DNA of 64,000 bases. It comes from Phoronis australis. Lineage: Eukaryota > Phoronida > Phoronidae. The notes beneath the pieces are model-generated. The model made no database searches. It saw nothing but the letters and a program-made list of their open reading frames with translations, and had not been told where the DNA came from. Shown in pieces: positions 45,101-47,949 of the stretch. The stretch's first letter is position 1. Each line of letters starts with the position of its first letter. The stretch is from assembly GCA_002633005.1 (NCBI GenBank), contig NMRA01000278.1:227144-291143 (forward strand), read 5' to 3'. A program made the translations under genes and the position numbers.

Positions 45101-47687
45101 CAGTGGCGGATTTAGGGCGGTCAAGGGAGCCATGGCCCCCTCTAAAATTCTACCAGATACCATTTGTCAGTTTGGGTGCGAATTGCTGACTAGCANTCCT
45201 CTAACCATGTAATAAGGGTGAACAACGTGTGAGACCAGGACTTTAAGTTACATACAGAGCTTTACATGTACATATCGCATCAGTGACTTTGCCATTTGTC
45301 AGGTGAAAGTGAGCCCCGCAAACGGGGTTCTTCGGATTTTCGCTGGCTCCGAAATACTTTTCCCCGAACACTTATTTTATCATCGCCGACTTTACGATAA
45401 AGCATCCTGTGTTGTCTAAGTGGAAGCATTTTTGGATAGATCAAAATACACTCATCGATTCCCTCAGCGACAGTGTATTTTCCTCCGACATCTTGTTTGT
45501 TTGTCGGGTGGCACGTGACTTTTCGCAAAGGGGCGGAGTTGCAGTAGGTCAATTCACGCAGACAAGAAATGCGCTTTAAAACGAGGCTCGCTACGGTGGC
45601 TCCGTTACATGCGCGCACCCAGCTTAAAATATAGGGGGGGGGGGCTCGTATTTTGTGGTATGTACACCTTTTCCTGGGAAAAGAAGTCGAGTACTAAAAA
45701 GTTAAAAAACGGGGTACTGGGTTCAGACCTGCGAATTGTGCACTCGCGCCGGATTAATGTGATCTTTTGTCTCGTTTTATCTGACTTTTTGGTCCTCTCA
45801 GGTGATGATAAACGCTTTGTCACAGATTCTCTGCGTGATGACACTTACCCCACTGACTCCAGACCACCTTCATTTTTTTCAAAACGCCTTCTTTGGGTTT
45901 CCATGGATACTATTTGTTTCCGGCAAGTTTTGAGCCTGGCGTCAGTTGAGTTTTAGTAAACTTTCGACAGTTACGCAGTGGAAGTAACGTTGAAGTAGTG
46001 AACCTGTGTTATTGATCGGGTGTGACATTCGACTACTTTATTCATGAAAATTTTAAAGATTTCGAATATTTTTTGTTTGTTTTAGAGCCACATAAGATGA
46101 GTACTTTTAGTGATTTTTGAAACTGTCAAAATTGGCTAAATTTGTATCCCTATATCTCAGCTGGCACAGCCTTTAGAACATTTTAGTACCAACCAATGTG
46201 TTGAGCTATCTTAGGTTTACAAAATAAGACAAAAAAACCTCTGGCGCTAACTGATTTTATGTCATTTGAAGTCGAAAGTGACTGGTGGTTACACCATTTC
46301 ACCTCAATTAGTAATGCCGACAAACGTCAACAAAAAGTGAATAATTATTTGCTACTCGTTGGCCTGCAAATTGCGAATCAATTCATCATTTATCAAATTT
46401 CGCATTTTCTAGGCACCGAAGGTACTCTACGTTATTTTTGAAAAGCGCTCGTAGTCATGGAATTAGGATACTTATTAAACAAACAGCAGTAGTTTTGGTA
46501 GGACACCTTTGCGAGAGTCGAAATTCAAATCTCACTGGTTTTACAAAGTTCAGTAACCTTACTTGCACGGCTAAAAAAAACAAAACACCGCTGATAAATC
46601 ATTTTCATAACATTTTCCTTCCAAATCTTACAATGTTGTATGAACAATATTAATTATTTTTGGTTTTACCCGGTGATTGTCCTGTTAACAAAGGAGATGC
46701 TTATTGTGAGTTAGCTCTGGACTGTGTCTGAACAAACGTTATTTTTTAGAAATTTTCAAGTGGTTTTGATGCAGGGCGTTGAAAGCGGAGGACAGCGTCA
46801 ATGTGAAAGATTCATTTGCACTTACAGGCAAAGGCAAAACCACTGGTGACCAGATTTCCGTCGATGTTATATAGCCGCCAGTGCCCCCAATAACTTCACT
46901 ATTTGGAGTGGTATGGCTGGTGCATTGAGTTGTTCTCTAATGTATTTTTTCTACGTCTCTGTTGTTACTTATTGACACATTTTTAAGATTTATTGTCCTT
47001 TTCTCCCAACCTAAGTTGTTTGTTTCTTTTCTGTCAGTGTATTTCACAGTCAGTGCAGAGCTCGCCCTTCATGTATTTTTCCATTGTATGCTGTACAGTC
47101 CCAATTTTCCTTACTCCCCTCCAAATACGCCTACGTCAGTACCTGTCTGATCCACTCATTTTCTTCTTTATCTCTAGGTGTCGCCAGCTGCATGCCTTGG
47201 TCACGACAGTAAGCGACGGCGTCTGTCCAGTTCAGCCAGGTGGAGTTCACAAGCAGGTATTGTGTGTCATTTCTGTTCATCAGTATGTTGGCGTCACAAA
47301 AACCTGGTAGAAATTAGACTTGAATGATTTTTAAGCCACGTCATTGTTATGTTTTTGCAAACTTAGCATTTAAAAGTTAGGGTGTTTCAGCACAAATATA
47401 AGTGAATAAAAATTCAAGTTGCAATCATAAAAAACACTCATTCGCTTATTTGACCAAGCATTAGTACTGGGGAAAGAACGACATTGGATCTGAGATTAAT
47501 TATATATACTTATGAGAGATCTAAACACATAAGAGTTTGTGGATTTTACACTTTCGCAAAATTAAACCCCGAAAACCTTTTATAGCTCACCACAAATGAA
47601 AGTTAAATACAAGAAACAAATACCTGCATAAAAGACCACGGTCAAGCTAAGGAGGGTTAACGCGCACTCTCCCAACCTTGTCGCCAT
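1..47687 (-). CDS. VWDE-like secreted multidomain protein with N-terminal C-type lectin domain (24 exons, 3' end outside window)
   Basis: Predicted secreted or extracellular-matrix glycoprotein. Exons joined by splice signals and phase encode about 1170 residues to the window edge: signal peptide 1-21; C-type lectin domain 22-154; EGF repeats 155-194, 195-233, 234-272 and 273-311 (the last three with D-x-[DN]-E-C calcium-binding starts); D8C eight-cysteine domain about 320-459; a VWDE-type region 460-707; VWD domain about 708-910; a cysteine-containing post-VWD region to about 1120; then the start of a further EGF. All 23 junctions agree in phase. From D8C to the left edge, order and local motifs match vertebrate VWDE (family knowledge), so an orthologue or close paralogue is likely. 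The lectin-EGF front is not part of vertebrate VWDE as I know it. EGF1 carries a 4-base frameshift and some exons lie in assembly duplications. The exon structure is read by eye, with no transcript support. Function of this combination is unknown; adhesion or matrix binding is a guess. Confidence 0.85.
685..874 (-). CDS. Exon 23: post-VWD region and first half of an EGF repeat
   Basis: 190 bases, phase 0 in, phase 1 out (AATG|GTAGGC). It encodes [13 protein letters not shown], then [16 protein letters not shown], the C-x-x-x-C-x-G-x-G-x-C start of an EGF repeat. The other half is in exon 24. Confidence 0.87.
1778..1927 (-). CDS. Exon 22: post-VWD region (A-x-x-Y-C ... D-A-C-V pattern)
   Basis: 150 bases, phase 0-0, acceptor ATTCTAG, donor ATG|GTATGT. 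It encodes [18 protein letters not shown] and D-A-C-V-L-D-L, the A-x-x-Y-C ... C ... C-x-x-D-L pattern seen in VWDE after its VWD domain. Confidence 0.85.
2205..2463 (+). mobile_element. MITE family copy 1 (ends TGCxCxCACCC / GGGTGCGCGCA)
   Basis: A segment of about 260 bases with GC-rich inverted ends and internal blocks CGAGCCCCCC and AAACGAGACAAAG. It matches copies at about 44753-44988 (same strand) and 32126-32360 and 45610-45805 (opposite strand). No coding capacity; a non-autonomous DNA transposon is the likely explanation. Confidence 0.65.
2508..2835 (-). CDS. Exon 21: post-VWD region
   Basis: 328 bases, phase 2 in, phase 0 out (CCT|GTAAGT). It begins L-E-E-K-N-S-I, contains L-Y-C-T-C-D and further cysteines, then a very charged tail with R-R-R-R-D and D-E-S-D. 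VWDE has a Y-C-x-C unit at this position. The charged tail is not recognisable. Confidence 0.83.
3325..3560 (-). CDS. Exon 20: VWD domain, C-terminal part (EGLCG motif)
   Basis: 236 bases, phase 0 in, phase 2 out (GGAG|GTAAGT). It encodes [23 protein letters not shown] and N-C-S-N-D-L, the closing G-L-C-G-x-x-D-x-N-x-x-N-D motif of VWD domains, then F-T-E-S-W-R, where VWDE has its N-E-W-R. Confidence 0.92.
3930..4500 (-). repeat. Dispersed repeat, copy 1 (inverted relative to 46080-46870)
   Basis: On the minus strand this segment matches 46080-46870 over many blocks, including CATTTTCATAACATTTTCCT, GTTGTATGAAC, GTTGAGCTA-C-TTAG-TTTACAAA and AAAGGCAAAAC. No ORF is shared. It lies in the intron between exons 20 and 19. 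Confidence 0.75.
4891..5121 (-). CDS. Exon 19: VWD domain, central part
   Basis: 231 bases, phase 0-0, acceptor TTCTCAAG, donor GTG|GTAAAT. It encodes [19 protein letters not shown] and later D-V-I-T-F-D-K-C-G. The C-N-C-x-V pattern is the same as in VWDE. Confidence 0.88.
5483..5495. promoter_or_regulatory. DR1-type nuclear receptor motif in an intron
   Basis: TGACCTTTGACCT is a perfect direct repeat of the AGGTCA half-site with one base spacing (HNF4/RXR/PPAR-type). It lies between exons 18 and 19. A chance match cannot be excluded. Confidence 0.3.
5765..5828 (-). CDS. Exon 18: VWD domain, second strand block
   Basis: 64 bases, phase 2 in, phase 0 out (GAG|GTAATC). It encodes [15 protein letters not shown], equivalent to the Y-x-x-x-x-x-G-x-F-V-L-Y-K block of VWD domains. 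Confidence 0.88.
5910..6085 (+). repeat. Direct repeat pair, copy 1
   Basis: It shares AATCAAAGCAAATAGGAATG, AATTTCGGTAATATT and GTATTTTAGCCC with 8096-8270. Both copies are in introns of the large gene and non-coding. Confidence 0.7.
6230..6309 (-). CDS. Exon 17: VWD domain, start (C-x-x-x-N-D-P-H-M)
   Basis: 80 bases, phase 0 in, phase 2 out (GGCAG|GTAAAT). It encodes [16 protein letters not shown], the classic opening of a von Willebrand factor D domain (C-x-S-x-x-D-P-H-x-x-T-F-D-G). Confidence 0.92.
6462..6602. repeat. AT-rich perfect hairpin
   Basis: Two arms of about 44 bases (ACTAAATATGTATAAATTTA ... and its reverse complement) surround a short AT-rich spacer. This looks like a foldback MITE or cruciform. 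It lies upstream of the exon 17 acceptor. Confidence 0.75.
7546..7638 (-). CDS. Exon 16: segment just before the VWD domain
   Basis: 93 bases, phase 0-0, acceptor CTCCAACAG, donor AAG|GTAAGA. It encodes V-R-L-R-T and [16 protein letters not shown] has an aromatic W-x-x-Y-x-L/T-P-x-I strand just before its VWD domain, and the phase fits both neighbours. Confidence 0.78.
8096..8270 (+). repeat. Direct repeat pair, copy 2
   Basis: Diverged partner of 5910-6085, with small indels. Confidence 0.7.
8786..9058 (-). CDS. Exon 15: VWDE-type N-terminal region, continued
   Basis: 273 bases, phase 0-0, acceptor TTAATAG, donor CGG|GTACGT. It encodes [13 protein letters not shown], then a cysteine pair (A-H-C-S, T-S-C-G) and a terminal T-I-K-V-R-A strand. 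I chose the first of two AG acceptors because it keeps phase with exon 14. Confidence 0.83.
9420..9474. repeat. Small inverted repeat
   Basis: CAGCTCAATGAGCTAAAT pairs with ATTTAGCTCATTGATCAGGCTG with a small bulge and a short loop. Confidence 0.5.
10480..10560 (-). CDS. Exon 14: VWDE-type N-terminal region, continued
   Basis: 81 bases, phase 0-0, acceptor TGCTCTAG, donor GAA|GTAAGT. It encodes [10 protein letters not shown] and ends L-L-G-I-E, matching the C-x-A-x-x-F ... F-x-G-I pattern at this point in VWDE. Confidence 0.83.
10768..11000 (-). CDS. Exon 13: VWDE-type N-terminal region (Ig-like strand pattern)
   Basis: 233 bases, phase 1 in, phase 0 out (GAG|GTGAGT). It encodes a beta-rich segment with F-R-C-S-V-R-L and V-E-I-L-W-L, then a charged helix-like stretch. 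The position between D8C and VWD and the F-x-C ... W spacing fit the corresponding VWDE segment. A bridging cysteine comes in exon 14 (I-S-C-K-A). Confidence 0.85.
11715..11777 (-). CDS. Exon 12: short linker after D8C
   Basis: 63 bases, phase 1-1, acceptor TGTTTCAG, donor AGGC|GTAAGT. It encodes [10 protein letters not shown] followed by G-F-T-P-G-C-R. VWDE has a comparable C-P-x-G ... C linker after D8C. Confidence 0.83.
12507..12674 (-). CDS. Second copy of D8C part 3 exon (assembly duplicate)
   Basis: Same splice sites as 13795-13962 and almost the same protein (one Val/Leu difference seen, in the A-L-K-[VL]-K-A-C stretch). It lies in the 1288-base repeat unit that ends at the 'n' at 13381. 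A real extra copy would insert a third of a domain in the middle of a protein, which is structurally unlikely. Confidence 0.6.
13104..13293. mobile_element. Foldback MITE (inverted arms about 62 bases), copy in block A1
   Basis: The arms run from TATAGTAAAATAGTAAAAC through GACGAGCGTCGGTAC to TATATTAAA, and back in reverse order. The centre, about 60 bases, contains CGAGCGATGCGCTC. The same element recurs at 14393-14582 inside block A2. Confidence 0.72.
13381..13381. other. Assembly gap base
   Basis: Single 'n' between the two copies of block A. Other single 'n' bases lie at 15270, 27003, 41073, 42510 and 45196. The one at 41073 is inside a CA microsatellite. Confidence 0.9.
13795..13962 (-). 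CDS. Exon 11: D8C domain, part 3
   Basis: 168 bases, phase 1-1, acceptor CTTTTCAG, donor TTTG|GTAAGC. It encodes [20 protein letters not shown], the Y-Y-L-T-P-P strand and C-A-S-A-Y-C. The double cysteine and final A-Y-C are diagnostic of D8C. A near-identical copy at 12507-12674 is probably an assembly duplicate. Confidence 0.9.
14393..14582. mobile_element. Foldback MITE, copy in block A2
   Basis: Same element as 13104-13293; duplicated because it is in the overlap block. Confidence 0.72.
15746..15865 (-). CDS. Exon 10: D8C domain, part 2 (GWYxF motif)
   Basis: Acceptor ATTACACAG, donor GAGAG|GTGATT, 120 bases, phase 1-1. It encodes [23 protein letters not shown]. These match the G-W-Y-R-F and M-P-T-x-C ... 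H-C-G-T-x-x-P-x-W-L pattern of D8C domains in VWDE. Confidence 0.9.
16052..16207 (-). CDS. Exon 9: D8C (eight-cysteine) domain, part 1
   Basis: Acceptor TTTTTACAG, donor GAAG|GTAGAG, phase 1-1, 156 bases. It encodes L-D-P-C near the start, D-V-P-E-R-S, and [10 protein letters not shown] at the end, the expected opening of the D8C domain found in uromodulin, GP2 and VWDE. A plus-strand ORF over the same bases looks like a signal peptide but is a shadow. Confidence 0.87.
16456..16609 (+). repeat. 5' LTR
   Basis: It matches 21603-21756 along its full length and includes an AATAAA signal. The ends form a short inverted repeat (ACGCYAG / CTGGCGT) instead of TG...CA. It is followed at 16610 by TGG, a possible start of the primer binding site. 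Confidence 0.75.
16771..17440 (+). pseudogene. gag-like region with stop codons
   Basis: The reading starts M-S-Q-R-P-P-K-Q-W and contains [14 protein letters not shown], typical of gag-like N-termini in invertebrate gypsy elements. It is broken by stops and frame changes near 17042 and 17310. No zinc knuckle is clearly readable. Confidence 0.5.
17800..18175 (+). pseudogene. Aspartic protease remnant
   Basis: [11 protein letters not shown], the D-T-G-A active-site motif, is readable from about 17808. A frame change follows, then [12 protein letters not shown], the second conserved block of retroviral-type proteases. Confidence 0.6.
18578..19567 (+). pseudogene. Reverse transcriptase domain
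   Basis: A 329-residue open stretch with the RT fingers (G-F-R-L-V-T-A-F), [13 protein letters not shown] (catalytic Asp), M-S-M-P-G-S and L-A-D-D-L-Y as the catalytic box in place of Y-V/A-D-D. The C-terminal part has the F-I-G-A-Y-K connection typical of gypsy elements. This domain is open, but the rest of the element is broken. Confidence 0.85.
19568..19900 (+). pseudogene. RNase H domain remnant
   Basis: The sequence reads I-V-T-D-G-S-V, then F-Y-S-A-K-L-R and [12 protein letters not shown], giving the D...E pattern of LTR-element RNase H. A stop after L-V-S-T and a frame change separate the next block, I-D-S-K-P-C-V-Q-A. Confidence 0.7.
19946..20926 (+). pseudogene. Integrase domain
   Basis: A 326-residue open stretch. 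The zinc-binding region reads H-I-K-L-D-H and C-H-V-C. The catalytic core shows A-A-D-V-F, V-R-V-D-P-A and N-P-V-A-E-K-A (D,D-35-E type). It ends at a stop near 20926, and fragments of the C-terminal part continue in other frames to about 21525. Confidence 0.82.
21583..21600 (+). other. Polypurine tract before 3' LTR
   Basis: A purine-rich run (GTGGAGAAAGAGAAG) directly before the 3' LTR, the expected plus-strand priming site. Confidence 0.55.
21603..21756 (+). repeat. 3' LTR
   Basis: The direct repeat partner of 16456-16609, with terminal inverted CACGCCAG / CTGGCGT and an AATAAA signal. Confidence 0.75.
22140..23640 (+). pseudogene. hAT-type transposase remnant (TTF-finger / DUF4371-like)
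   Basis: Two open pieces. The first (about 22319-22819) has [11 protein letters not shown], like a TTF-type zinc finger, then [12 protein letters not shown] and [12 protein letters not shown]. The second (about 22816-23196) has [10 protein letters not shown]. These are signature blocks of the hAT transposases also found in ZMYM-type proteins. Frame breaks and a missing middle show it is dead. The sequence CAGTGCCGCCC near 23500 resembles an hAT end but has no clear partner. It lies in the exon 8-9 intron. Confidence 0.78.
24053..24169 (-). CDS. Exon 8: calcium-binding EGF repeat 4
   Basis: 117-base phase 1-1 exon starting D-I-D-E-C, with [10 protein letters not shown] and six cysteines. Acceptor ATTGTAG is good; donor AATG|GTTTG is weaker. 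It joins exon 9 in frame as S-C-N-A-A-P-E-I. The intron that follows (24052-16208) holds an hAT remnant and an LTR retrotransposon. Confidence 0.83.
24889..25005 (-). CDS. Exon 7: calcium-binding EGF repeat 3
   Basis: 117-base phase 1-1 exon starting D-T-D-E-C, with [10 protein letters not shown] (hydroxylation consensus) and six cysteines. Donor GAAG|GTAAGATG is strong. Confidence 0.88.
25185..25240. repeat. Nested hairpin (also at 28239-28294)
   Basis: GGAGAATTATC and GATAATTCTCC form the outer stem, and GGGGC / GCCCC the inner stem. It is inside a 61-codon open frame that is kept in both block B copies, which is expected if they are alleles. Probably part of a short transposable element. 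Confidence 0.5.
25865..25981 (-). CDS. Second copy of EGF repeat 2 exon (probable unmerged haplotype or overlap)
   Basis: Same protein and splice signals as the exon at 28919-29035. It lies inside a duplicated segment of about 1.9 kb whose right end is the 'n' at 27003. If the duplication were real, the gene would have two extra EGF repeats, but the partner EGF1 copy is cut off at the gap. I regard it as an assembly duplicate. Confidence 0.6.
26951..27002 (-). pseudogene. Truncated second copy of EGF repeat 1 exon
   Basis: This is the 3' half of EGF1 ([15 protein letters not shown]) with its GTAAC donor, matching 29996-30047. It ends abruptly at the gap base 27003. The sequence beyond is unrelated. 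Confidence 0.7.
27004..28120. other. Unique segment between block B copies
   Basis: Sequence with no match in the first copy. No convincing exon was seen. It may be an alternative haplotype of the intron between exons 7 and 6, or a misjoined contig end. Confidence 0.5.
28121..30047. repeat. Duplicated block B, copy 2
   Basis: Near-identical to 25067-27002 with scattered substitutions and small indels. It includes the EGF2 exon and part of EGF1, and carries on into intact EGF1 and exon 4. Confidence 0.85.
28919..29035 (-). CDS. Exon 6: calcium-binding EGF repeat 2
   Basis: A 117-base phase 1-1 exon encoding D-I-N-E-C, six cysteines, and the C-x-N-x4-F-x-C hydroxylation motif, ending F-S-C-R-G across the splice. 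It is a calcium-binding EGF repeat. A nearly identical copy lies at 25865-25981. Confidence 0.88.
29996..30119 (-). CDS. Exon 5: EGF-like repeat 1 (with 4-base frameshift)
   Basis: The exon has a TTTACAG acceptor and GAAG|GTAAC donor. In phase 1 it starts [11 protein letters not shown] and has C-Y-N-Q-T-G-N-Y. A 4-base excess (TAC GTAC) then shifts the frame, and the rest, [14 protein letters not shown], reads in another frame. The exon is 124 bases, against 120 needed to keep phase. The excess sits exactly where the duplicate copy stops at the assembly gap at 27003, so a consensus or assembly error is the simplest explanation. Confidence 0.75.
30954..31073 (-). CDS. Exon 4: C-type lectin domain, C-terminal third
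   Basis: Phase 1 in and out, after a CATTTTCAG acceptor. It encodes [24 protein letters not shown] and N-F-I-C-K. The three cysteines complete the two canonical CTLD disulfides. The EPN or QPD sugar motif is replaced by P-P-H and the WND motif by W-Y-E, so classical calcium-dependent sugar binding is probably lost. Confidence 0.88.
31100..32120. other. Intron sequence, no gene seen
   Basis: No coding feature. A short stretch near 31800-31870 (GGCGCAGGACTGAAATAAGTG) resembles the inverse of 23465-23515, so both may be scraps of one hAT-related repeat. Confidence 0.45.
32126..32360 (-). mobile_element. MITE family copy 2
   Basis: Begins CGCGCACCCAGCC and ends CCCCGGTGCGCGCA. The middle carries TTTGTCTCGTTTTATC and GTTTCTCCGAGG, the reverse complement of copy 1 blocks. 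Both ends are present. Confidence 0.65.
33094..33256. mobile_element. Foldback MITE of about 160 bases
   Basis: Arms AATACAAAACGTACC ... and GGTACGTTTTGTGC ..., with an inner perfect stem around CCGAGTATCGACC / GGTCGATACGCGG. The whole element can fold on itself. Confidence 0.62.
33805..33910. repeat. Cluster of TCCTATAGGA-type palindromes
   Basis: Several perfect or near-perfect copies of the 10-base palindrome TCCTATAGGA lie within about 100 bases, mixed with ATATAGGAAAT and TAGGCCTATCC. No coding potential. Confidence 0.6.
34000..35800. other. Intron sequence, no supported gene
   Basis: Open frames of about 100 codons occur on both strands around 34587-35021, but neither has a recognisable domain or a phase-compatible splice partner. 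The right end may include a retroelement scrap. Confidence 0.4.
35957..36055 (+). promoter_or_regulatory. Heat-shock element pair in tandem repeats
   Basis: GAACTTTCTAGAA at 35957-35969 and again at 36021-36033 are perfect nGAAnnTTCnnGAAn sites. They sit in two tandem copies of a unit of about 63 bases that begins AGTGATGATGTAATTTG. Confidence 0.75.
36064..36176 (+). promoter_or_regulatory. Further heat-shock elements and TATA box
   Basis: GAATATTCTAGAG (36064-36076), TTCCAGAAAGTTC (36109-36121) and TTCTAGAA (36048-36055 series continued at 36148-36155) add to the array. TATAAATA at 36169-36176 follows within 14 bases of the last site. Confidence 0.7.
36898..38250. repeat. Diverged tandem duplication, period about 703 bases
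   Basis: Landmarks such as GTC-CTGAACCTG (36898 / 37601), AAATCAAGGGTGTATATAAT-like blocks, GCCATAACAA-TCTTTAAACG and TGAAGGTTAAGAATT recur at a spacing of about 0.65-0.70 kb. The copies differ by many substitutions and indels, so this is an old duplication and not an assembly overlap. Non-coding. Confidence 0.72.
38250..40600. other. Intron sequence, no supported gene
   Basis: A plus-strand open stretch at 39849-40235 has an acidic, exon-like part after a TTTAG acceptor-like site ([10 protein letters not shown]), but I found no partner exon. The rest is AT-rich with no feature. Confidence 0.4.
40612..40627. repeat. Poly-C run
   Basis: A run of about 16 C bases. Confidence 0.8.
41050..41105. 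repeat. CA microsatellite with gap base
   Basis: Imperfect (CA)n interrupted by 'n' at 41073. Confidence 0.85.
41574..41691 (-). CDS. Exon 3: C-type lectin domain core (WIGxTD motif)
   Basis: Acceptor TTTAAG|GCT in phase 0; donor ACAA|GTAAGT in phase 1. The exon reads A-W-R, then four tryptophans followed by Y-F-W-I-G-V-T-D, the WIGL signature of the CTLD fold, and ends in the P-V-T-Y-T strand. The four-tryptophan run in front of the WIG motif is unusual. A tRNA-like sequence lies about 140 bases upstream in the same intron. Confidence 0.85.
41830..41916 (-). ncRNA. tRNA-like SINE head or tRNA-Phe pseudogene
   Basis: On the minus strand: CGGTAGCTCAGTGGTGAGAG (A box, D arm), then an anticodon stem CTAGA / TCTAG around loop CCGAAAA (anticodon GAA), then GGTTCAATTCC (B box). 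The T stem is poor and no 3' acceptor strand pairs with the 5' end. The B-box part is followed by a near-repeat (TGTGGTTCAGTTCCCTG). This suggests a tRNA-derived SINE head more than a working tRNA. Confidence 0.6.
42067..42509. repeat. Duplicated block C, copy 1
   Basis: Near-identical to 42511-42945 except for a small indel near 42180. It ends exactly at the 'n' at 42510. Confidence 0.85.
42511..42945. repeat. Duplicated block C, copy 2
   Basis: It starts exactly after the gap base and runs on into unique sequence. Confidence 0.85.
42950..44750. other. Intron sequence, no gene seen
   Basis: AT-rich sequence between block C and MITE copy 3. Short open frames only; no domain, splice pair or repeat could be supported. 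Confidence 0.6.
44753..44988 (+). mobile_element. MITE family copy 3
   Basis: Has CAAACGAGCCCCCC at the left, AAACGAGACAAAAGTCCACTA in the middle and TTTTTTAGGCTTGGTGCGC at the right. More diverged than copy 1. Confidence 0.62.
45095..45195. repeat. hAT-like MITE end fragment
   Basis: CAGTGGCGGATTTAGGG ... GCCATGGCCCCCT is the type of sequence found at ends of small hAT elements in many animals. The matching other end was not located. Confidence 0.4.
45610..45805 (-). mobile_element. MITE family copy 4, truncated
   Basis: Begins TGCGCGCACCCAGC followed by a G-run and CTCG; the middle has TTTTGTCTCGTTTTATCTGA. The other terminus was not found. Confidence 0.55.
46080..46870 (+). repeat. Dispersed repeat, copy 2
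   Basis: Partner of 3930-4500 in opposite orientation. It carries an extra segment of about 185 bases (roughly 46255-46455) that the other copy lacks. It lies in the exon 3-2 intron. Confidence 0.75.
47143..47303 (-). CDS. Exon 2: C-type lectin domain, first third
   Basis: Phase 1 in, phase 0 out (CAG|GTACTG). It encodes the N-terminal loop and helix of a C-type lectin domain: F-C-D, then a tryptophan pair in [11 protein letters not shown], and the M-Q-L-A-T-P turn leading to E-N-E-W-I. The Y-C-R cysteine is the canonical first CTLD cysteine. Two N-x-[ST] sequons are present. Confidence 0.85.
47624..47687 (-). CDS. Exon 1: start codon and signal peptide
   Basis: The ATG at 47687-47685 follows AAAA and is followed by G. 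It opens a 21-codon exon with a charged N-terminus (M-A-T-R) and a hydrophobic core ([11 protein letters not shown]), a typical secretory signal. The exon ends in phase 1 at a GTATTT donor. It joins exon 2 in frame to give G-F-C-D, so cleavage near Y-A-G is plausible. I saw no in-frame upstream ATG close by. Confidence 0.8.
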
Positions 47688-47907
47688 TTTGGTGTCACCG
47701 TAGAAATGTGATTTTTTCAGACCTTTACAGGTTAATATGGACTGAACCTGGACAAGGAAGTAAAATGATTAGAATGTTTATCTTGGTGTTTGTACACGAA
47801 GTCTCCGCTGGCTAATCAAATAATGCGCTAACATTTAATGTCAGTGCATGCACTTTAGAGTTCCTGAAGTGGTGCTTCAACAGATGAAAAGTGTTTTTGG
47901 GGAGGAA

Positions 47908-47914
47908 ATTTATA
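47908..47914 (-). promoter_or_regulatory. Candidate TATA box of the VWDE-like gene
   Basis: TATAAAT on the minus strand, about 220 bases before the start codon, would allow a 5' leader of roughly 190 bases. There is no other promoter evidence, and an untranslated first exon farther upstream is possible. Confidence 0.25.
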
Positions 47915-47949
47915 GATGCTTGTGATACTTGCACGTGACATGTCCTAAG

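Noticed and set aside
45280-45618. 112-codon minus-strand ORF with several cysteines.
   Set aside because: No family recognised and no phase-compatible splice sites to the neighbouring lectin exons.
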